DNA from: Prunus persica | Taxonomy: Eukaryota > Streptophyta > Magnoliopsida > Rosales > Rosaceae | Direction: 5' to 3' | NCBI RefSeq assembly: GCF_000346465.2 | Contig: NC_034009.1 | Span: 35,285,557-35,349,556, forward strand | Length of the DNA stretch: 64,000 nt | Shown here: in pieces, positions 24,115 to 35,690 of the stretch | How the letters are laid out: every line of letters begins with the position of its first letter | Position numbering within the stretch: the first letter of the stretch is position 1 | Made by a program: the position numbers and the translations under genes | The notes under the pieces: model-generated | Told to the model about the DNA's origin: nothing | Seen by the model: only the letters and a program-made list of their open reading frames with translations | The model's database searches: none

Positions 24115-25178
24115 TTTGAATTGTATTTCTGTTATTCCATTTTCAGCTTGTGTGGGGTTATAACTAATAGCAATGATGCTAGATGACTAGGTGATGCTCA
24201 ATCACTCTTTCTTCTGCTTTTATGTATGCACTCTCAATTTTTTCAGACTGAAGGTATATTTCTTGATATGAAGTAGTTAAGTTGTACATCGATCGAATTA
24301 TACAGTAAAAAGACTGCATATCTGATTATTTGATTGTCACATGTGCTACTTGAAGAAACTGAATGGCTACTTGGTGATTAGTTTAGTAATTGTCTTCTAG
24401 AAAGTTCTCTTGCTGGGGAACACTCGGCAATTAATTTGACCAGATTTTGTACCCACGTTCCTGATTAGTTGGGGAAGACTTACTCCAAATATGCAAAATA
24501 ATGCTTGCATTAAAAAAAAAAAAATTTTGATTCGCTGTCTCTCAAACTGTGAAGACCACGGAACAAAGCTAGAAAGTTGGAAAGAAAACTTACAGAATAG
24601 AACAATAAAGCAGTTTACTATAAAACATTGACCCAAATTAAAAAAATTGGACAAGTTTCGGGATTGGTTGGTCGAAAAAAAGAAAGGAAAACAATTGTGA
24701 CCGTTAGTCGAAAAAAAGAAAGAAAAACAATTGTGACCGTTACGGCAAATACTTGATTGAAGCCTAAGTTAACATCATCATATACCCTCCCACTTGGTTC
24801 TTGACCCAAAAAATATGGGGTATAGGGGATCTTCATGTTATAAGAGGAGCCAGGCCAACTGGCTTCATAGTTTAAGCGATATGTCAGCTTCAGTTTGATG
24901 CTACTAGATGCTTGAATGGAGTATTTTATACCACATCTCTCTGACTTGGGTATTGTATTTCAATTTGTACTTTGATTGGGTCAAGGTAAACAGAACATGC
25001 AGAGGATTGAGTTCGTTTAGCCTGTTGACAAACTTGACAAACTATAACTTTTTGAGCATCGAGAATAATAAGAAAATGTTTGAAACAATCAATCATGTAA
25101 ATATTTATACCAAGATTTTGCGTCTGTTAGAATCAGAGATTTCGAGCAAGGAATCCGGTCACCCATCCTACCATACCA
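24115..25178. other. Intergenic; 5' flank of GLR copy 1
   Basis: About 24,321-24,479 is repeated downstream of GLR copy 2 (40,821-40,976), marking it as old GLR flanking DNA. A 33-bp direct repeat (GTCGAAAAAAAGAAAG and following) lies near 24,670-24,740. No gene is seen. Confidence 0.6.
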
Positions 25179-25186
25179 TATAAAAA
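25179..25186 (+). promoter_or_regulatory. TATA box of GLR copy 1
   Basis: TATAAAAA lies 50-57 bases before the ATG at 25236. It is only 18 bases before an upstream in-frame ATG at 25197, too close for that codon to be in the transcript, which supports the 25236 start. Confidence 0.55.
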
Positions 25187-25235
25187 TTTCTTCCAAATGG
25201 ATGACATTATCGAAGCTTGCAAAACAGGTACAAAC

Positions 25236-28200
25236 ATGAAGAAGAGAAAACCAACCAACCTCTTTGGTTCTTTCTTCTTCCTTCTTTCTTTAAGCATTAA
25301 GTTTTCCTTGGTCATGGGACAGAACAGAACAGTAATCCCAGTGAATGTTGGCGTGGTTCTTGATGACCTCGATTCACTAACCGGAAAAGTTTGGTTGAGC
25401 TGCCTCAAAATGGCCCTCTCAGATTTCTATGCCTCCCATGGTTCCTCCACAACTAGGCTTGCCTTGAGCATCAGGGACCCTAGAGAAGATGTTGTAGATG
25501 CAGCTGCTGCAGGTGTCTCTCTCTTTTTCTCCTTTTGGGTTTCCTTTGATCTTTCTCTGCCTTTTCTTCTGTTTTCTACTGAGAAAGAGGTGATTCTAAT
25601 AATTTCCTCTGCCTTTTGTTTCTGTTTTCTATTGAAACACAGCTTTAGACCTGATCAAGAATGTTCAAGTGCAAGCAATCATAGGACCTACATCATCAAT
25701 GCAAGCCAACTTTGTAATTGATCTTGGAGACAAAGCCAAGGTTCCCATAATCTCATTTTCTGCAACGAGTCCTTCCCTCACTTCTATTCGGAGTTCATAC
25801 TTTTTCCGAGCTGCACAGAATGATTCCTCTCAAGTCAAAGCCATAAGTGCTATTGTTCAAGCCTTTGGGTGGAGAAGAGCTGTGCCCATCTATGTAGACA
25901 ACGAGTTTGGTGAGGGAGTTTTACCATCCTTGGTCGATGCTTTGCATGACGTTCAAGCTCGTGTTCCCTACCGTTGTGCCATACCTCCAATGGCCACTGA
26001 CGACCAACTTACAGCAGCGCTTTACAAGTTAATGACTATGCAAACTAGGGTCTTCATTGTGCACATGTCGCAGTCTCTTGGGGCTAGGCTTTTTGCCAAG
26101 GCACAAGAGATTGGAATGATGAAAGAAGGCTATGTTTGGATCATGACCAATGGATTAACCAATCTTGTAAGTTCGACTGATGCTTCAGTCATCAAGTCAA
26201 TGCAAGGTGTATTGGGTGTAAGGACTAGTGTGCCGAAAACAGAAGAGCTTATCGATTTTAGAGTTCGATGGAAAACGCAATTCCAACAGCAAAATCCAAC
26301 CATCATTGATGTAGAATTGGATGTTTTTGCTCTCTGGGCTTATGATGCTGCTTTTGCATTAGCCATGGCACTTGAGAATGATGGGACTGGGACTGGCAGA
26401 ATCTCTAGCTTCCAAAACACAAATGCTTCCATCAACTCATCAACTGATCTTCTGACTTTCGGGGTATCTGAAAACGGCCCGAAACTTTTCCAATCCTTAT
26501 CAAACACCAAGTTTAAAGGCCTTGCAGGAGACTTTAGTTTTGTCAATGGGCAACTACAATCTCCAGTCTTCGAAATAGTCAATGTGAATGGCAATGGGGC
26601 AAGAGAAATTGGGTTCTGGACACCAGAGAGTGGACTTTTGAAAAATTCCATGAACTCAACAAACACGAACAGAACATATTCAACTTCACAATCCAACATG
26701 GGACCCATCATATGGCCAGGAGATTCCACCTCAGTTCCCAAGGGATGGGAGATCCCTACAAACGAAAAAAAGTTGAGAGTGGGAGTTCCTGTGAAGATTG
26801 GCTCTCCTGAGTTTGTTAAGGTGGTACGTGATCCTAGTACCAACAAAACACTTGTTTCTGGCTACTGCATTGACATCTTCAATGCTGTCATGGAAAAATT
26901 ACCATATGCTGTAACTTATGACTTCATTCCCTTTGCAAAGCCTGATGGTACAAGTGCTGGCACTTACAATCAGTTGGTGGATCAAGTTTATCTTGGGGTA
27001 AAATCATTTCAGCCTCATTTAATTTTTTCAAGATTGAAATTCGAAATGAAAACAACCCGGTTCGATTCCTAATTTTCTGATCAAAATTGAAATGTTGACA
27101 TCTTTAATATTTGTTGACAGAACTTTGATGCTTTGGCCGCAGCCACAACAATCAGAGAGAACAGGTCCTTGTATGTGGACTTTACCTTGCCATACACGGA
27201 ATCAGGGGTAGTAATGGTAGTTCCAACAAAAGATAGCAAGAGCCAGAATGCATGGGTTTTCTTGAAGCCTTTGACATGGGACCTCTGGCTTACAAGTTCT
27301 TGCTTTTTCATCTTCATTGGTTTTGTGATTTGGGTTCTTGAACATCGCATCAATGAAGATTTTCGTGGCCCTCTCTCGAATCAAGTCGGAACAGGCTTGT
27401 GGTTCTCCTTCTCAACCATGGTTTTTGCACACAGTAAGTAATAGTATAGTACCCTTATTAAGAAGCACATGTTGAATTACCAATTGTTTGTTTTATCATT
27501 CATCATTTTTTTTTTACTTCAATTAATTTACAGGGGAGGCAGTGGTTAGCAACTTGGCTAGATTTGTGGTGATAGTATGGGTATTTGTTGTGCTCATACT
27601 CACTCAAAGTTACACAGCTAGTCTGACTTCACTCTTAACAATCCAAGAGCTCCAGCCAACTTTTACCGATTTAAACCAGCTTCTAAAGAACAAGGAGAGT
27701 GTGGGCTACCCGAAGGGCTCTTTCGTCTACCAACTTTTGTTGAAACAAGGTTTTGATGATTTGAAGATTAAGGCTTATCAATCTCCAGAAGAATGTGATG
27801 ACCTTTTGACAAAAGGGAGTGCAAAAGGTGGCATTGCTGCTGCTGTTGATGAAACCCCAAACTTGAGGCTTTTTATTGCAAAGTATTGCTCCAAATACAC
27901 CATCATTGGACCAATATTTAAGACTAATGGCTTTGCCTTTGTAAGAGCTACCTCTCTTTCTCACACACACAACCACAACCACAATCACGAGTCTATAAAT
28001 CAAAAGCACACATTTTTAGCACTTAATCAATCATATTGATTCACGGTCTGACAACATAAGAACATCTTCTGTGTGTATATATAGGTCTTGCCCAAAGGTT
28101 CGGCTCTTGTACCTGATGTTTCAAGGGCAATTCTGAACCTGACCGATGGAGACGAGATGAAGGAGATTGAAAACAAATGGTTTGGAAAACAAGCCACTTG

Positions 28201-28615
28201 TGAATATACAAAATCACCATTCTCTGATTCCAAAAGTCTTGGCCTGAATAGCTTCTGGGGCCTCTTACTCATTGCTAGGGTGGCTTCATCCTCAGCTCTT
28301 ATGATATCTGTAGCCACTTTCCTTTTTATGCACAGACACATCCTAATGACAAGAGGCACCTCTGTATGGAAAAGAATTGGTGTCATGCTTAGCATCTTTC
28401 TCCAAAGAGACCTCTCCTCCCACACTTTTAGAAACAAGAATTCGGGTCATGTTGTGGAGGCCTCACCAGTCTCCTCCAGCATTGGCCAACCAAGTCCCTT
28501 TAGCCTCTCAAACCACACAGGTCCAGCATCACCTTTCTTCAGTGAACAAGGAACACCTGTTTCTGTTGCTGTTTACCAGAACCCAGAAATACCTACAACT
28601 CCTGATCAAGGCTAG
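25236..28615 (+). CDS. GLR: Glutamate receptor-like channel, clade II (GLR copy 1)
   Basis: Five exons: 25236-25512, 25643-26997, 27121-27433, 27534-27940, 28085-28615; 2,883 nt, 960 residues. The product is a predicted plasma-membrane ligand-gated cation channel. In order: a signal peptide (about 1-30, LFGSFFFLLSLSI), the amino-terminal ANF-receptor domain (about 35-430), ligand-binding S1 from about 468 (KLRVGVPVK), the agonist-binding Arg before SLYVDF (559), M1 (FFIFIGFVIWVLEHR), the pore stretch [10 protein letters not shown]3 with SYTASLTS (about 674-681), S2, M4 (about 842-866) and a Ser/Pro-rich tail. M4 reads LLIARVASS, with Arg-849 where the other five copies have Gly. An in-frame ATG at 25197 would add 13 residues but sits too close to the TATA box. 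Closest sister: copy 2. Confidence 0.94.
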
Positions 28616-29539
28616 GAGCTCAAGAAACCATTAATATATAATAATCAAAATTTTAATTGTAATTTGTATGTATGATAAGTATGATATAGTCATCCATGAT
28701 TTTAGGTAGCTTATCTGTATTTTGTTGATTATGTCCTCCATAGTTTATATGGTTGGAGGTAAATTAATGTAAGTTGGAGTTGACTTTAATTTTAAAGACG
28801 AGTTTTTTTTTCCCTTGATACAAGCGATTCTCTCACAAGTAACAACAGGAATTGAAAATTACATAAAATTTTAAAATGACGGAATTTAGATTTCCATAAT
28901 TTCAATTTCCGGCAATTGAAGATTTCAGTGTTTGGATTTATGTATGTCGAATTTTGTAAATGGCACTATGAAAATTGTGAAATGACCCATATTTTGGTGG
29001 AAATTAAATTCAAGAATTTAATGCCCCAATTTCCAAGATTTTTTCCTCGCGTCATTTAATAAATTCAATGCTTAAGTTGCCAAACAACGAAATTGTCAAT
29101 TTCTCCTTTTACATTCTCAACTTTTAGCTAAATTCTGAGTATTTTCCTTATCCAAATGGAGGGTCAGTGTAGGGATTCGAACATAGAATTTCAGGTGCAG
29201 GAGATTCGAACACAAGACTGGAGATTGATACAATTAGTTAAAATCGTTATTGTTAGAGTTATTTACTCAAATGGTCCTTAAATTTATACTTGAGTTGCAT
29301 TTTGGTCCCTTAACTAGATTATTCGTTCAAATGATCCACCAACTCTTTATTAATTGACGAATTGGTCATATCGTTACATTTTTTGTTAAATTTAATCATG
29401 TGAGCAGCACATGCTACATTTGTGGGAGTAAATAAGACTTTTGACAACAACAACAACAACAACAAAAAATAAAATAAAATAAAATAAACAGCCCACCAAA
29501 CCTCTCTCTGTCCCCCTCTTACTCTTCCTCTGTACATTT
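28616..29539. other. 3' flank of GLR copy 1 and TE-like sequence
   Basis: AT-rich 3' flank, then repeat-like sequence from about 29,260 with (AAC)n at about 29,444-29,464 and AAAAT repeats after it. No gene is seen. Confidence 0.5.
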
Positions 29540-29783
29540 GGAAGTGGGGGAAAGATTTTATCTTTAATGATGAAGTAGCCTTGCCTTTGAACTCTCGTGA
29601 ATTGATCATGTATGCGGCTAAACATTGCGTAAAGGCTACTACTAATATTCATACTAGAATTGGTAAGGTTCAGATTATGTTAGCCTGGACGACTCCTGAT
29701 ATTGGGGTTCTTAAGCTAAATGTGGATGGGCCTCGTAGAGGGATTGCTGGGTTTTCTGTCAATTTGGGGCTAGGGGCCGACAC
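29540..29783 (+). pseudogene. LINE RNase-H-region fragment
   Basis: The reading VALPLNSRELIMYAA, then LAWTTPDIGVLKLNVDGPRR, resembles the zinc-binding and RNase H start (pattern W-x-P-x-x-G-x-x-KLNVDG) at the 3' end of plant LINE or RT ORFs. It is only about 80 codons long and stops at the edge of the composite repeat. It belongs to a different domain from the LINE relics at 1-610 and 2890-6834. Confidence 0.55.
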
Positions 29784-29817
29784 GTGTACCTGCAGCAATC
29801 CGAATCCGTATCAGTTT

Positions 29818-30106
29818 CTTAATTAAATTTCCCTAGATTCTAAGAGCCCCAAGCCCAAGGCCCTGTTGTTTGATTAATATAATTATTATTAATCAAAGTC
29901 GAGCCTATAGCCAAGTCCATTAGCCCAACCCTCTAATGTTAACCACACTTGCCAAACTATTATAGTGCGTTGTTTATAAACACTTTCAAAGGAGTGTGGA
30001 TTTTCGATGTGTGATTTTCACAAAGGGCACCTCAAAAGATAATCCTACAGAGAAATTCATATTTTTATTATTGGTGCAGTGTGGAAATATATTTAAAGAG
30101 TATAGC
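29818..30106 (+). repeat. X repeat, copy 1 (about 290 bp, with 11-bp-arm palindrome)
   Basis: One of three copies of a block bounding the palindromic array. It carries the inverted repeat TTTGATTAATA/TATTAATCAAA (29,869 onward), then gagcctatagccaag, taaccacact and a motif gattttcacaaagggcacc. Further copies are at 30,788-31,285 (split by a solo LTR) and 35,405-35,690. Confidence 0.85.
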
Positions 30107-30787
30107 TGCGCGACTATACGATATGCCGTCGGCGAAAGTTTTTTTCTTATTTAAAAAAATATAAGGAAAAAAAAAAGTATAGCCGGCCGGCTATATTATT
30201 TTTAAAAATAAAATCAAAAAACAGAGTACAGCCGTGCGGCTATACGTTTTTACACGTAAAAAAGGACCCCTTGCGATTAGGCGCCACGTGTCAAAATAAG
30301 AATAGCCGCCTGGCTATACTATTTGTAATAAAAAAAAAGTAAAAGGCGAGTATAGCCGTGCGGCTAAAAAAATTCAAAAAATCGAGTACAGCAGCCCGAC
30401 TACTATTTTGATAGAAAAAAAAAAAATCAAAAAAATCGATTACAGCAGCCTGCCTATACTTTAAAAAATATAAATATATATTTATACAGGACCTCTTTAC
30501 AACTTAAAAGTAAGGTCAGTATATAATATTTTTATTCAATAATATGTGAGAATTATTTGTATAATACGTTAAATTTGTGTCTTATTGAAACTTTTGTTAA
30601 AAATGCATGTATTAAACATGAAAAATACGTACATACATGTATACAATTAAACGTGAAAGTGCTAAATTCTTTATACGGGTAATTACTCTAAGTGTCTTAA
30701 ACTACTCTTATCGATAAACGAAAAATCGGGGAAAAAGATTTTTTTCAAAAAAGGATCCCAGTAAATTATTTATTTTCGTTTGGGTGT

Positions 30788-31285
30788 CTTAATTAAATTT
30801 CCCTAAATCCCAAGGCCCAACCCAAGGCCCTAGTTGTCACATCCTGGGATCAACTCCGCCGTAGCACGATATTGTCCGCTTTGGGTCCCCCTCTCTGCCC
30901 TCACGGTTTTGTTTCTGGGAGCTCACGAGCAACTTCCCAATGGGTCACCCATCCTGGGATTGCTCTAGCCCCCAACTCGCTTAACTTCGGAGTTCCTACG
31001 ACTCCGAAGCCAGTGAGCTCCCAAAAGGCCTCATGCTAGATGGATGCGGGTGTGCACATATAAGATACATCACCCCCTCTCCGTTGGTTGATGTGGGATC
31101 TTACACTAGTCTTTGATTAATATAATTATTATTAATCAAAGCCGAGCCTATAGCCAAGCCCATTAGCCCAACTCTCCAATGTTAACCACACTTACCAAAC
31201 CATCATAGTGCTTTGTTTATAAACACCTTTATATGAGTGTGAATTTTCAATGTGGGATTTTCACAAAGGGCACCTCAAAAGATAA
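30788..31285 (+). repeat. X repeat, copy 2 (interrupted by a solo LTR)
   Basis: Same block as at 29,818-30,106, split at 30,834/31,106 by the Cassandra-like LTR. Its right side joins directly to the Y segment of the next array unit (tcatgaagttaatt). Confidence 0.82.
30835..31105 (-). mobile_element. Cassandra-like TRIM solo LTR, 271 bp, TSD CTAGT, with a 5S-rRNA-like segment
   Basis: Begins TGTCACATCC and ends GGGATCTTACA (TG..CA). A perfect 5-bp duplication CTAGT flanks it (30830-30834, 31106-31110). On the minus strand, about 31,000-30,924 matches plant 5S rRNA, including GAAGTTAAGCG (box A region) and GGATGGGTGACC (box C). Cassandra is the TRIM retrotransposon family defined by a 5S-like sequence in its LTR. 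Only one LTR is present, with no internal domain. The paralogous X copy at 35,440 shows the empty site (ggccttggtctttgatt). Confidence 0.85.
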
Positions 31286-32584
31286 GCTCATGAAGTTAAT
31301 TAAAATATTTAATACTAATTATTCACTAAAGAAATAATAATTAAAATAAGCCAAAGATTATATTTAATTACTAAAAATAAAATTTTAAAAAATTAATGAA
31401 ACTAAACATACTAAGTTTATATTTATTATTATTAAAATATATATATATATATATATGTTTCGACGAAATTTCGTCGGTAGAGGTTACTTTCGTCGGGAGA
31501 TGTGTAATCCGGCAAAAGTTTGTCGGCATATACATATGCCAACGAAATATCTTTTCTTATTTTAAAAAATATCAGGAAAAAATTAGTACAGCTGCCCTAC
31601 TAAATTATTTATATAAAAAAATCAAAAAAACCGAGTATAGCCGGGCGGCTATACTTTTTATACACGTAAGGCACCTACGCGTCAAAATAAGTATAATCGC
31701 CTGACTATACTATTTATAAAAAAATTAGTGAAAAGCGAGTATAGCCGCCCGACAAAAGTTTGCTGGACCTCAGCAGACGATATTTCGTTGGGATAGGTTT
31801 TTTCTTATTTTAAAAAATATCAGGAAAACATGAGTACATCCGCCCAGCTATACTATTTATAGAAAAAAAAAACAAAACAAAACAAAAACCGAGTACAGCC
31901 GACTAGCTATACGACTTTTACACAAAAAAAAAAAAAGGTGTATAGCCGTTTGGCTATACTATTTATAGAAAAAAATTTAACAAACCAAGTACAGCCACCC
32001 GGCTATAAGATTTTTACATAAAAAATCAGAACAACGATTACAGCCGCACGACTATACTATTTTTTTATATAAAAAATACAGAGGACCTCTTTACAACTTA
32101 AAAGTTAGGTCACTATATAATATTTTGATACTACTCTTATCGATAAATGAAAAATCGGGAAAAAGTATTTAAAAGAAAAAAAGGATCCCAATAAATTACT
32201 TATTTTCGTTTGGGTGTCTTAATTACTATTGATTGAATAATATAATTCATGAAGTTAATTAAAATATTTAATACTAATTATTCACTAAAGAAATAATAAT
32301 TAAAATAAGATAAAGATCATATTTATTTACTAAAAATACAATTTTAAAAAATTAATTAACCTAAACATACTAAGTTTATATTTGTTATTAGTATTTTTTT
32401 TATAAAATCTGTTCCGATGAAATTTCGTCGGCACATGTCTATACCGGCGAAAAATAGAGGATAGTCTTTTTCGGAAGAAATTTCGTCGGCAGAGGTTACT
32501 TTTGTCAGGAGGTGTGTAATCCGGCAAAAGTTTGCCGGCATAGACCTCTGCCAATGATATTTCGTCGGGAGAGGTTTTTTCTTA

Positions 32585-33267
32585 TTTGAAAAAGGCTCAT
32601 TTATGTATATGCCCCTCGTGCTTTCAAAGTTGTCTCAAATTACCACATATTCTTTGAAACGTCTCAAAATATCACATACACTTTTAATAACTGTCTCACG
32701 TTACCTATTCCGTCAGTATTAAGAGACGTTCCGTTATGTGATGTGGCCCCCACTTCTTGGGGTATGAGTTTGCTTCTAGTCTTCTTTTCAGAAGACAAAG
32801 ACACAGCTATTGTTGAAAAAAGTAACAAGCTTTTCTCTTCTTCATCGTCCTTTCCCCATCTTATTCCTCTTCTTCTTCTTCTTCTTCTTTTTCTTCTTCT
32901 TCTTCATAAAAAACATGCACAATTTTCAGACGAACAAATTCCAATAATCTCCTTCTATCTACAGGTCAATCCACAATTTCCATCTGTGCTCTTTTGGTCT
33001 TCGTCACCCTCCTCCTCTTCATCCTCTCAACCTTTGAACCCACAACCAAGCCTCACCCACTCATCACAACAGCCTCCAGAAGATTTCTCTCCCAAAAATA
33101 TCCACTCACCACTAACATAGACCCCAAATTACTCAATAAACCCATCACGTAACGGAACGTCTCTTAATACTGACGAAATAAGTAACGTGAGAAATATATT
33201 AAAAGTGGAGGTGGTATTTTGAGACGTTTCAAAGAATATGTGGTAATATGAGACAACTTTGAAAGCA
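32585..33267 (+). mobile_element. Long-TIR, Pack-MULE-like element with a captured host exon
   Basis: Inverted repeats of about 120-125 bp bound it (about 32,615-32,742 and 33,143-33,265; both contain GTCAGTATTAAGAGACGTTC on the matching strand). It sits inside the Y part of a palindrome-array unit. The interior is not transposase. It begins as CT-rich leader-like DNA and then, from about 32,912, one frame reads as a type-II-membrane-protein start: ISICALLVFVTLLLFILSTF (about 32,976-33,035), then RRFLSQKYPLTTNIDPKLL, ending at a TAA in the right TIR. That looks like a piece of a host gene. A 9-bp target duplication could not be fixed. Confidence 0.62.
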
Positions 33268-35404
33268 TAGAGGTTACTTTCATCGGGAGATGTGTAATAT
33301 GACAAAAGTTTGCCGTCATAGACCTTTGTCGACAATATTTCGTTGGGAGATGTTTTTTCTTATTTTAAAAAATAACCAAAAAAATGAGTACGGCCGGCCG
33401 GCTATATTTTTTTTTTTTAAAAAAAATCTGGAACCGAGTATGGCCGTGCGGCTATAAGGTTTATACACGTAAAAAAGGGGGCCCATTTGTGATTAGGCAT
33501 CCATGTGTCAAAATACGTATAGCCGACCGGCTATACTATTTATTAAAAAAAATTAGTAAAAGCGAGTACAGCTGCCCGCCTATACTATTTATGGAAAACA
33601 AAAAAAAAAAAAAAACAAAAAACCTAGTACCGCCGCCCGGCTATACTATTTATACCAAAAAAAATGGTGTATAGCCTTGCGGCTGTACTCTTTATACAAG
33701 TAAAAAGGGGTATAGCCGTGCGGCTATACTATTTAAAGGAAAAAAAATAAAAAAACGGAGTACAGCCGCCCGGCTATACTATTAAAAAAAAACATATAGA
33801 GGACCTCTTTACAACTTAAAAGTTAGGTCACTATATAATATTTTGATACTACTCTTATCGATGAATGAAAAATTGGGGAAAAATATTTATAAAAAAAAAA
33901 GGACCTCAGTAAATTACTTATTTTCGTTTGGGTTTCTTAATTACTATTGATTGAGTAATATAATTCATGAAGTTAATTACAATATTTAATACTAATTATT
34001 CAATAAAGAAATAATAATTAAAATAAGCCAAAGATCATATTTAACTAGTAAAAATAAAATTAATTAACCTAAACATACTAAGTTTATACTTATTTATTTA
34101 TTTATAATGAAAATTCCTTCCGACAAATTTCGTCGGCACATGTCTATGCTGGCGAAAAATAGAGGATAGTCTTTTCCAGATGAAATTTCGTTGGCAGAGG
34201 TTGCTTTCGTCGGGAGATGTGTAATCCGGCAAAAGTTTGTCAGCATAGACCTCTGACGACGATATTCCGTCTACAGAGGTTTTTTCTTATTTTAAAGAAT
34301 ATCAGAAAAAATGAGTACAGCCGCCCAGCTATATTATTTATATATAAAAAATCTGAAAACGCGAGTATAGCCGTGCGGCTATACTTTTTTTACAAGTAAA
34401 AAAAGGGGGACCCCTTTGCGATTATGCGCCCACGTGTTTATAAAAAAAAAGGAATAAAAAACGAGTATAGCCGCCCGGCTATACTATTTATTGAAAAAAA
34501 ACCGAGTGCGGCCACCTAGTTATGCTATTTTTACAAAAAAAGAAAAAAAAAACATTGTATAGCCGTGCGGCTATACTATTTATAGAAAAACAATTCAAAA
34601 ACCCGAGTACAGCCGATTGGCTATACTATTTTTACAAAAAATAAAAATAAAAATCATAACAACGAATACAGTCGCCCGGCTATAGTTTTTTGAAAAACAT
34701 ATAGATGATCTTTTTACAACTTAAAAGTTAGGTCACTATATAATATAATTCATGAAGTTAATTAAAATATTTAATACAAATTATTCACTAAAGAAATAAT
34801 AATTAAAATAAGCCAAAGATCATATTTAATTACTATGCCGGCGAAAAATCGAGGATAGTGTTTTTCCGCAAAATTTTATCAGCACAGACCTCTGCCGACA
34901 ATATTTCGTCGGGAAAAGTGTTTAGGGTATATGGAAAATATGAGTACAGCCGTATGGCTATATTATTTATAATAAAAAAAAATCTGAAAAACAGAGTATA
35001 GCCGTGCGGCTATACGGTTTGCACACGTAAAAAAGCGGGACCCCCTTGCGATTATGCGCCACGTGTCAAAATAAGTATAGCGGCCCGGCTATGCTATTTT
35101 TACAAAAAAGAAAAAGGGCTGTACTATTTCCATATAAAAATGGAGTATAGCCGTGCGGCTATACTATTTATAGAAAAAAAAATTTTCAAAAAACCGAGTA
35201 CAGCCGTTCGGCTATACAATCAGAACAACGATTACAGCTGCCTGGCTATACTGTTTTGAAAAAAATATATATAGAGGACCTCTTTACAACTTAAAAGTCA
35301 CTATATAATATTTTGATACTACTACTCTTATCGATAAAAGAAAAATCGGGGAAAAATATTTAAAAGAAAAAAAGGATCCCAATAAATTACTTATTTTCGT
35401 CTGG

Positions 35405-35690
35405 GTGTCTTAATTAAATTTCCCCAGATCCCAAGAGCCCCAAGGCCTTGGTCTTTGATTAATATAATTATTATTAATCAAAACCGAGCCTATAGCCAAG
35501 CCTATTAGCCCAACTCTCCAATGTTAACCACACTTACCAAATCATCATAATGTTCTATTTATAAACACCTTTATAGGAGTGTGGATTTTCGATGTGAGAT
35601 TTTCACAAAGGGCACCTAAAAAGATAAGCCTATAGAGGAATCTATATTTTTATTGTTGGTGCAATGTGGAAATATATTTAAAGAGTTGTA
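35405..35690 (+). repeat. X repeat, copy 3
   Basis: Third copy of the block, uninterrupted, closing the palindromic array on the right. With copy 1 it brackets about 5.3 kb. Confidence 0.85.

Larger units (their letters stand above)
30106..35260. repeat. Palindrome-rich tandem composite repeat (about 37 x TATAGCCG-NN-CGGCTATA)
   Basis: About 37 near-copies of an 18-base palindrome (TATAGCCG-NN-CGGCTATA, often TACAGCCG on the left) recur, mostly every 40-60 bases, separated by A-rich linkers, for example at 33,671, 33,711, 33,761, 34,365, 34,467, 34,559 and 35,146. They are organised into higher-order units of about 0.7-0.95 kb. Each unit has a TTCGTCGG-rich inverted-repeat part (Y), a palindrome block (Z) and a closing segment (W: aggacctctttacaactt to cgtttgggtgtcttaatta). 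Units lie near 30.1-30.8, 31.3-32.2, 32.2-33.95 (with a nested insertion), 33.95-34.74 and 34.74-35.4 kb. There is no coding sequence. The TTCGTCGG words recall CACTA subterminal repeats, but no CACTA end was found. Confidence 0.88.

Noticed and set aside
25197..25235. Upstream in-frame ATG as the start of GLR copy 1
   Set aside because: It lies only 18 bases after the TATA box, so it is probably outside the transcript, and it would place a polar stretch ahead of the signal peptide.
26340..26846. Antisense ORFs of 90-180 codons opposite the GLR exons (also 38272-38802, 43554-43943 and others)
   Set aside because: They recur at the same place in every paralogue because of the sense codon usage. 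They are shadows of the receptor exons.
30106..35260. CRISPR-like array
   Set aside because: The repeats are degenerate, spacing is uneven, spacers are A-rich and repetitive, and this is plant nuclear DNA without cas genes.
29818..35690. X repeat copies 1 and 3 as the two LTRs of one retrotransposon
   Set aside because: No TG..CA ends, target duplication, primer-binding site or gag-pol between them. A third copy lies inside and the intervening DNA is tandem.
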